From positions 1 through 11,608 of the forward strand of contig CAIQLE010000024.1 of NCBI GenBank assembly GCA_903872555.1: DNA of 11,608 nt, in the 5' to 3' direction. This DNA comes from an uncultured bacterium. Its GTDB lineage: Bacteria > Pseudomonadota > Gammaproteobacteria > Burkholderiales > Burkholderiaceae_D. The translations under genes were made by a program, and so were the position numbers. Of the stretch, positions 7,001 through 11,608 are shown piece by piece; the first letter of the stretch is position 1; each line of letters starts with the position of its first letter. The notes under the pieces were generated by a model. It saw only the letters and a program-made list of their open reading frames with translations. It made no database searches and was not told the DNA's origin.

Positions 7001-8193
7001 TCGTTGAAGGCGATGCCTTCCAGCGTCTGGAAAAAATGTTGATCGGCAAAGTCGCCAACGGCGGTCCTAAGAAGCTGGCCAAGGGCACCAAGATCAGCAA
7101 AGAGTATCTGGACGATCTGGAGAAATATCACTGGTTCGACATCCGTCCTGCGGATGACGATGCAGCAGGCGCACTGGAAGCGATCAAAGAATCCATCGCT
7201 GAAAAACGTCATCAGTTTGATCTGGCCTTCGAAGAGAAGCGCAAGAAACTGACGCAAGGCGATGAATTGCCACCTGGCGTGCAGAAGATGGTCAAGGTCT
7301 ATCTGGCTGTTAAACGTCGCCTGCAGCCTGGCGACAAGATGGCCGGTCGTCACGGTAACAAGGGTGTGGTGTCGCGCATCGTGCCGGTGGAAGACATGCC
7401 TTACATGGCCGATGGCACACCAGCAGACGTCGTTCTGAACCCCTTGGGTGTGCCTTCACGTATGAACGTGGGTCAGGTGCTGGAAGTTCACCTCGGCTGG
7501 GCGGCTAAGGGTCTGGGTCTGCGCATCGGTGAAATGCTGAAAGCGCAAGCCAAGGCAGCTGAAGTTCGCACCTTCCTGAAGAAAATTTACAACGAATCAG
7601 GTCGTACTGAAGAGTTGGATGATTTCTCAGACAAAGAAGTGCTCGAACTGGCAGATAACCTGAAAGAAGGTGTGCCGTTTGCGACGCCAGTGTTTGATGG
7701 TGCTCATGAGACTGAGATCCATCGCATGCTGGATCTGGCGTATCCGGATGACATCGCAGCCAAGCTCGGCATGACACCGTCCAAGAATCAAGTGACGATG
7801 TATGACGGCCGCACCGGAGAAGCATTTGAACGTTCAGTAACAGTCGGCTATATGCACGTACTGAAACTGCACCATCTGGTCGACGACAAGATGCACGCAC
7901 GTTCCACCGGTCCTTACTCGCTCGTTACCCAGCAGCCGTTGGGCGGCAAAGCGCAGTTCGGCGGTCAGCGCTTCGGCGAGATGGAGGTGTGGGCACTCGA
8001 GGCTTACGGCGCATCCTACGTACTGCAGGAAATGCTGACCGTGAAGTCCGACGATGTGAACGGCCGTACCAAGGTTTACGAAAATCTGGTCAAGGGCGAT
8101 CACGTTATCGACGCCGGCATGCCGGAATCCTTCAATGTGTTGGTGAAGGAAATCCGCTCGCTGGGTATCGACATCGATCTCGAACGCGACTAA
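4087..8193 (+). CDS. rpoB: DNA-directed RNA polymerase subunit beta
   Basis: The beta subunit forms one pincer of RNA polymerase and half of the active site. The 1368-residue product is intact and of the length usual in Burkholderiales. The rifampicin-binding region is at residues 513-541. With E. coli numbering shifted by six, Q519, F520, D522, H532, R535, S537 and L539 match the sensitive wild type; T524 replaces E. coli N518. The invariant segment [19 protein letters not shown] follows. The catalytic-site lysines are K1076 and K1084 in [19 protein letters not shown], equivalent to E. coli K1065 and K1073. The C-terminus, with [20 protein letters not shown], forms the clamp base with beta'. 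I start at ATG 4087, with GGAG (4078-4081) 5 nt before it, rather than at the in-frame GTG 4081 that overlaps the Shine-Dalgarno. Confidence 0.99.
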   Translation: MHYSFTEKKRIRKSFAKRANVHAVPYLLATQLESYTAFLQADIGPTTRKSEGLQSAFHSIFPIVSHNGFARLEFLSYVLGDPPFDVKECQQRGLTYASPLRAKVRLVILDKESPTKPVVKEMKEQEVYMGELPLMTVNGSFVINGTERVIVSQLHRSPGVFFEHDRGKTHSSGKLLFSARIIPYRGSWLDFEFDPKDILYFRVDRRRKMPVTILLKAIGMSTEQILANFFVFDNFTLHAEGAEMEFVAERLRGEVARFDISDKAGKVIVAKDKRINAKHVRDVETAGIKQISVPEDYLLGRVLATNIIDAETGEVVANANDELTEELLGHLRDAKVSKIQALYTNDLDQGSYISQTLRADDTADQMAARVAIYRMMRPGEPPTEDSVEALFNGLFYNEDRYDLSAVGRMKFNRRVGRDELTGTMTLSNEDVLAVIKILVELRNGRGEVDDIDHLGNRRVRCVGELAENQFRAGLVRVERAVKERLGQAEADNLMPHDLINSKPISAAIREFFGSSQLSQFMDQTNPLSEITHKRRVSALGPGGLTRERAGFEVRDVHPTHYGRVCPIETPEGPNIGLINSLAMYARLNEYGFLETPYRKVSDSKVTDQIDYLSAIEEGRYIIAQANATIDAKGMLSDELVSAREAGETILVSPERVQYMDVAPGQIVSVAASLIPFLEHDDANRALMGANMQRQAVPCLRPEKAFVGTGVERTVAVDSGTTVQALRGGVVDYIDAGRIVIRVNDDEAQAGEVGVDIYNLIKYTRSNQNTNINQRPIVKVGDRVAKLDVIADGASTDLGELALGQNMLVAFMPWNGYNFEDSILISEKVVADDRYTSIHIEELSVVARDTKLGPEEITRDISNLAENQLARLDESGITYIGAEVEAGDVLVGKVTPKGETQLTPEEKLLRAIFGEKASDVKDTSLRVPSGMVGTVIDVQVFTREGIQRDKRAQQIIDDELKRYRLDLNDQLRIVEGDAFQRLEKMLIGKVANGGPKKLAKGTKISKEYLDDLEKYHWFDIRPADDDAAGALEAIKESIAEKRHQFDLAFEEKRKKLTQGDELPPGVQKMVKVYLAVKRRLQPGDKMAGRHGNKGVVSRIVPVEDMPYMADGTPADVVLNPLGVPSRMNVGQVLEVHLGWAAKGLGLRIGEMLKAQAKAAEVRTFLKKIYNESGRTEELDDFSDKEVLELADNLKEGVPFATPVFDGAHETEIHRMLDLAYPDDIAAKLGMTPSKNQVTMYDGRTGEAFERSVTVGYMHVLKLHHLVDDKMHARSTGPYSLVTQQPLGGKAQFGGQRFGEMEVWALEAYGASYVLQEMLTVKSDDVNGRTKVYENLVKGDHVIDAGMPESFNVLVKEIRSLGIDIDLERD

Positions 8194-8199
8194 GCCTTA

Positions 8200-8230
8200 C
8201 TGGCCGTTTCACCGGGGGTGAAGCGGTCAG
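8200..8230 (+). other. 14-bp hairpin in the rpoB-rpoC spacer
   Basis: CTGGCCGTTTCACC (8200-8213) pairs with GGTGAAGCGGTCAG (8217-8230) around a GGG loop, giving fourteen continuous pairs with two G-U wobbles and no bulge. It begins 7 nt after the rpoB stop and ends 38 nt before the rpoC start. The nearest T run, TTTTT at 8243-8247, is 12 nt beyond the stem, which is too far for a standard intrinsic terminator. An RNA-stability, processing or pausing role between the two subunit genes is possible. Confidence 0.55.
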
Positions 8231-8268
8231 CGTAAAGATTAATTTTTCACGCCTCACTGGAGTGATAC

Positions 8269-11200
8269 ATGAAAGCACTGCTCGATCTATTCAAGCAAGT
8301 TCAGCAAAATGAACAATTCGACGCGATCAAAATTGGACTCGCGTCGCCTGAGAAAATCCGTTCGTGGTCCTATGGCGAAGTCAAAAAGCCAGAAACCATT
8401 AACTACCGTACTTTCAAGCCTGAACGTGATGGCTTGTTTTGCGCAAAAATCTTTGGCCCTATAAAAGATTACGAATGCCTGTGCGGTAAGTACAAGCGTT
8501 TGAAGCATCGTGGTGTTATTTGCGAGAAGTGCGGCGTTGAAGTCACGCTGGCGAAAGTGCGTCGTGAGCGCATGGGTCACATCGAACTGGCCTCGCCAGT
8601 CGCTCACATCTGGTTCCTGAAATCACTGCCATCCCGTCTGGGCATGGTGCTCGATATGACCTTGCGTGATATCGAACGCGTGCTGTATTTCGAAGCCTAT
8701 GTTGTGACCGATCCCGGCATGACTCCGCTGAAAAAATGCCAGATCATGTCAGAAGATGACTATGCGGCTAAATACGAAGAATTCGGCGATGACTTCGTCG
8801 CCCATATGGGTGCTGAAGGCGTGCGCGAACTCTTGCGCACCATCGATATCGATCGTGAAGCTGAACAGCTGCGTGTCGATCTGCGTGAATCGAAATCAGA
8901 AGCCAAGATCAAGAAATATGCAAAGCGCCTGAAAGTGCTTGAGGCATTCCAGCGTTCGGGCATCAAGCCTGACTGGATGATCATGGAAGTCTTGCCAGTG
9001 CTGCCGCCAGAGTTGCGTCCACTGGTGCCGCTGGACGGCGGTCGTTTTGCGACCTCCGATCTGAACGATTTGTATCGTCGCGTCATCAACCGTAATAATC
9101 GTCTGAAGCGCCTGATGGAATTGCGCGCTCCGGAAATCATTACGCGTAATGAAAAACGTATGTTGCAAGAAGCGGTCGACTCACTGCTGGATAACGGTCG
9201 TCGCGGTAAAGCCATGACAGGCGCTAACAAGCGTCCGCTGAAGTCACTGGCTGAAATGATCAAAGGTAAGGGCGGTCGTTTCCGTCAGAACATGCTGGGC
9301 AAGCGCGTTGACTACTCGGGACGTTCCGTCATCGTGGTGGGTCCTCAGCTGAAACTGCATCAGTGCGGTCTGCCTAAACTGATGGCGCTGGAACTGTTCA
9401 AGCCCTTCATCTTCAATAAACTGGAGCTGATGGGTCTGGCGACCACGATCAAGGCAGCCAAGAAGCTGGTCGAAATTCAAGAGCCAGTCGTCTGGGACAT
9501 TCTGGAAGATGTGATTCGCGAACACCCGGTCATGCTGAACCGTGCACCGACGCTGCACCGTCTGGGCATTCAGGCTTTCGAGCCAGTTCTGATCGAAGGT
9601 AAGGCGATACAGCTGCATCCGCTGGTTTGCGCGGCGTTCAATGCCGACTTCGACGGTGACCAAATGGCGGTTCACGTGCCTTTGTCGATCGAAGCGCAGA
9701 TGGAAGCACGTACACTGATGCTGGCATCGAACAATATTCTGTTCCCATCGAATGGCGAGCCTTCTATCGTTCCTTCGCAGGATATCGTGCTGGGTCTGTA
9801 TTACGCGACCCGCGAGAAGGTCAATGCAAAAGGCGAAGGCCTGATGCTGGCGGATGTGTCCGAGGTCATTCGTGCCTATGACAACAAAGAAGTTGAGCTG
9901 ACCACGCGCGTCACGGTTCGTATCACCGAATATCCGAAAGATTTGGAGACCGGTGAGTTCGTCAAGACCGTCAATCGTTATGAAACAACGATAGGCCGTG
10001 CCATCTTGTCCGAGATTCTGCCTAAGGGCCTGCCTTTCTCGGCAATCAATCGCACACTGAAGAAAAAAGAAATTTCGAAGCTGATCAACACGTCGTTCCG
10101 TAAGTGCGGCTTGCGTGCTACCGCCGTGTTGGCTGATCAACTGATGCAGTCAGGTTTCCGTCTCGCGACGCGTGCTGGTATTTCGATTTGCGTCGACGAC
10201 ATGCTGGTGCCGCCACAAAAAGTGACCTTGATTGCAGCAGCAGAGCAAGAAGTCAAACAAATCGAGCAGCAGTATTCCTCGGGTCTGGTGACAGCTGGTG
10301 AGCGCTACAACAAAGTGGTCGACATCTGGGGCAAAGCGGGTGATGAAGTCGGCAAGGCGATGATGGAGCGGCTCAAAGTTGAAGATGTGATCAAGCGTGA
10401 TGGCACCAAGTCCACGCAGGAATCTTTCAATGCGATTTACATGATGGCTGACTCGGGCGCGCGTGGCTCTGCTGCACAGATCCGTCAGCTGGCTGGTATG
10501 CGTGGTCTGATGGCTAAGCCTGATGGCTCCATCATTGAGACACCGATTACTGCGAACTTCCGCGAAGGCCTGAACGTTCTGCAGTACTTCATCTCTACCC
10601 ACGGCGCTCGTAAAGGTCTGGCTGACACCGCACTGAAGACAGCGAACTCAGGTTACCTGACACGCCGCCTGGTCGACGTTACGCAAGATCTGGTGGTGAT
10701 CGAGGATGATTGCGGTACTTCGAACGGCGCACTGATGAAGGCGCTGGTCGAGGGTGGTGAAGTGATTGAAGCCCTGCGTGACCGTATTCTGGGTCGCGTC
10801 ACGGCAAATGATGTTATCAATCCTGAGTCGCAGGAAACGCTGTATGCAGCCGGTACGCTGCTGGATGAAGATTCAGTCGAAGAAATCGAACGTCTGGGCA
10901 TAGATGAAGTCAAGGTTCGTACGCCACTGACTTGTGACACGCGTTACGGTTTGTGCGCAATGTGCTATGGCCGCGATCTTGGCCGTGGTTCTATGGTCAA
11001 CTCCGGTGAGGCCGTCGGCGTTATCGCTGCTCAATCCATCGGTGAACCAGGAACACAGCTGACCATGCGTACCTTCCACATTGGTGGTGCCGCATCGCGT
11101 GCAGCAGTGGCCTCGTCGGTTGAAGCTAAATCGAACGGTATCGTGCGCTTTACCGCCACTATGCGCTATGTCACCAATGGCAAGGGCGACCAGATCGTGA

Positions 11201-11608
11201 TTTCACGTTCAGGCGAAGTCCTGATCACGGATGATCATGGTCGTGAGCGTGAACGTCACAAGGTACCTTACGGCGCAACGCTGATTGTGAAAGATGGTCA
11301 GGTCATCAAGGCTGGTATCGCACTGGCGACTTGGGATCCGCTGACACGTCCTATCATCACCGAATACGCAGGTACGGTGAAGTTTGAGAACGTGGAAGAA
11401 GGTTCTACGGTTGCCAAGCAGATTGATGAAGTGACTGGCCTGTCGACCTTGGTGGTTATCGATGCCAAGCGTCGCAGCACAGCCGGTCGTACTTTGCGTC
11501 CGCAAGTCAAACTGATGAACGAGCAGGATCAGGAAGTGAAGATCGCCGGTACTGAACATGCGGTGACGATTGGCTTCCAGGTCGGCGCGCTGATCACAGT
11601 GAAAGACG
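8269..11608 (+). CDS. rpoC: DNA-directed RNA polymerase subunit beta' (3' end outside window)
   Basis: Beta' carries the catalytic magnesium and the clamp. The frame is open from ATG 8269 to the window edge: 1113 codons plus one base of a gene expected to need about 1400. Zinc site 1 is C70, C72, C85 and C88. The active-site loop NADFDGD has D460, D462 and D464, identical in numbering to E. coli. Bridge-helix sequence is clear around [20 protein letters not shown]. Zinc site 2 is C815, C889, C896 and C899. The trigger loop [16 protein letters not shown] includes M933 and H937. The region after about residue 940 matches the long insertion (SI3) of proteobacterial beta', still running at the edge. 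GGAG (8259-8262) lies 6 nt before the ATG. The 75-bp gap after rpoB shows no promoter, so it is co-transcribed. Confidence 0.98.
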   Translation, partial: MKALLDLFKQVQQNEQFDAIKIGLASPEKIRSWSYGEVKKPETINYRTFKPERDGLFCAKIFGPIKDYECLCGKYKRLKHRGVICEKCGVEVTLAKVRRERMGHIELASPVAHIWFLKSLPSRLGMVLDMTLRDIERVLYFEAYVVTDPGMTPLKKCQIMSEDDYAAKYEEFGDDFVAHMGAEGVRELLRTIDIDREAEQLRVDLRESKSEAKIKKYAKRLKVLEAFQRSGIKPDWMIMEVLPVLPPELRPLVPLDGGRFATSDLNDLYRRVINRNNRLKRLMELRAPEIITRNEKRMLQEAVDSLLDNGRRGKAMTGANKRPLKSLAEMIKGKGGRFRQNMLGKRVDYSGRSVIVVGPQLKLHQCGLPKLMALELFKPFIFNKLELMGLATTIKAAKKLVEIQEPVVWDILEDVIREHPVMLNRAPTLHRLGIQAFEPVLIEGKAIQLHPLVCAAFNADFDGDQMAVHVPLSIEAQMEARTLMLASNNILFPSNGEPSIVPSQDIVLGLYYATREKVNAKGEGLMLADVSEVIRAYDNKEVELTTRVTVRITEYPKDLETGEFVKTVNRYETTIGRAILSEILPKGLPFSAINRTLKKKEISKLINTSFRKCGLRATAVLADQLMQSGFRLATRAGISICVDDMLVPPQKVTLIAAAEQEVKQIEQQYSSGLVTAGERYNKVVDIWGKAGDEVGKAMMERLKVEDVIKRDGTKSTQESFNAIYMMADSGARGSAAQIRQLAGMRGLMAKPDGSIIETPITANFREGLNVLQYFISTHGARKGLADTALKTANSGYLTRRLVDVTQDLVVIEDDCGTSNGALMKALVEGGEVIEALRDRILGRVTANDVINPESQETLYAAGTLLDEDSVEEIERLGIDEVKVRTPLTCDTRYGLCAMCYGRDLGRGSMVNSGEAVGVIAAQSIGEPGTQLTMRTFHIGGAASRAAVASSVEAKSNGIVRFTATMRYVTNGKGDQIVISRSGEVLITDDHGRERERHKVPYGATLIVKDGQVIKAGIALATWDPLTRPIITEYAGTVKFENVEEGSTVAKQIDEVTGLSTLVVIDAKRRSTAGRTLRPQVKLMNEQDQEVKIAGTEHAVTIGFQVGALITVKD

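Noticed and set aside
6559..7353. 264-codon open frame on the minus strand opposite rpoB
   Set aside because: It is fully covered by conserved rpoB, has no recognisable domain and no convincing ribosome binding site. It is a shadow of codon bias.
8243..8247. TTTTT downstream of the rpoB-rpoC hairpin as an intrinsic terminator tail
   Set aside because: It is 12 nt from the stem base, beyond the reach of a standard terminator, and complete termination before rpoC would be unworkable without a promoter.
9244..10140. 298-codon open frame on the minus strand opposite rpoC
   Set aside because: It lies wholly inside the well-conserved rpoC catalytic region. The translated product is rich in Gln, His, Arg and Phe with no recognisable domain, as expected for an antisense shadow.
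1..11608. Mobile element, CRISPR, toxin-antitoxin, phage or other accessory system
   Set aside because: No repeat arrays, transposase-like frames, att-like repeats or foreign genes were seen. All coding capacity belongs to the conserved tuf-rpoC block.

Overview
This window is a conserved core-genome locus: the tuf - trpT - secE - nusG - rplK - rplA - rplJ - rplL - rpoB - rpoC block (the 'rif' region). All genes are on the + strand and run nearly end to end. The gene order, a 1368-residue RpoB that begins [18 protein letters not shown], and moderate GC content point to a betaproteobacterium. Burkholderiales, and perhaps Oxalobacteraceae, is the best guess, but that placement is inference from protein appearance and not from a search.

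Layout. Positions 1-151 carry the last 49 codons of EF-Tu. A terminator-like hairpin and the tRNA-Trp gene (225-300) follow. secE and nusG come next, with the secE stop touching the nusG start. A 139-bp leader with a plausible L1 target structure precedes rplK-rplA, which overlap by one base. A 325-bp leader containing an L10-type folded mRNA precedes rplJ (GTG start) and rplL. The 244-bp rplL-rpoB spacer holds three stem-loops, one with a 17-pair stem. rpoB is complete. A 14-bp hairpin sits in the rpoB-rpoC spacer, and rpoC runs off the right edge after 1113 codons.

How the genes work together. EF-Tu, tRNA-Trp and the stalk/L1-arm proteins (L11, L1, L10, L7/L12) serve translation. SecE is the small subunit of the SecYEG protein channel. 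NusG couples RNA polymerase to Rho, the antitermination machinery or the ribosome. RpoB and RpoC form the RNA polymerase catalytic centre. In relatives, this arrangement is tuned by translational feedback (L1 on the rplK leader, L10-L12 on the rplJ leader) and by partial termination or RNA processing between rplL and rpoB. Structures that could serve each of these steps are visible here.

I looked for an undescribed system and did not find one. No accessory gene, mobile element, CRISPR array or foreign-looking insert is visible, and all coding space is taken by housekeeping genes. The points worth a second look are the RNA structures between the genes. They were folded by eye, without energy calculation or alignment.
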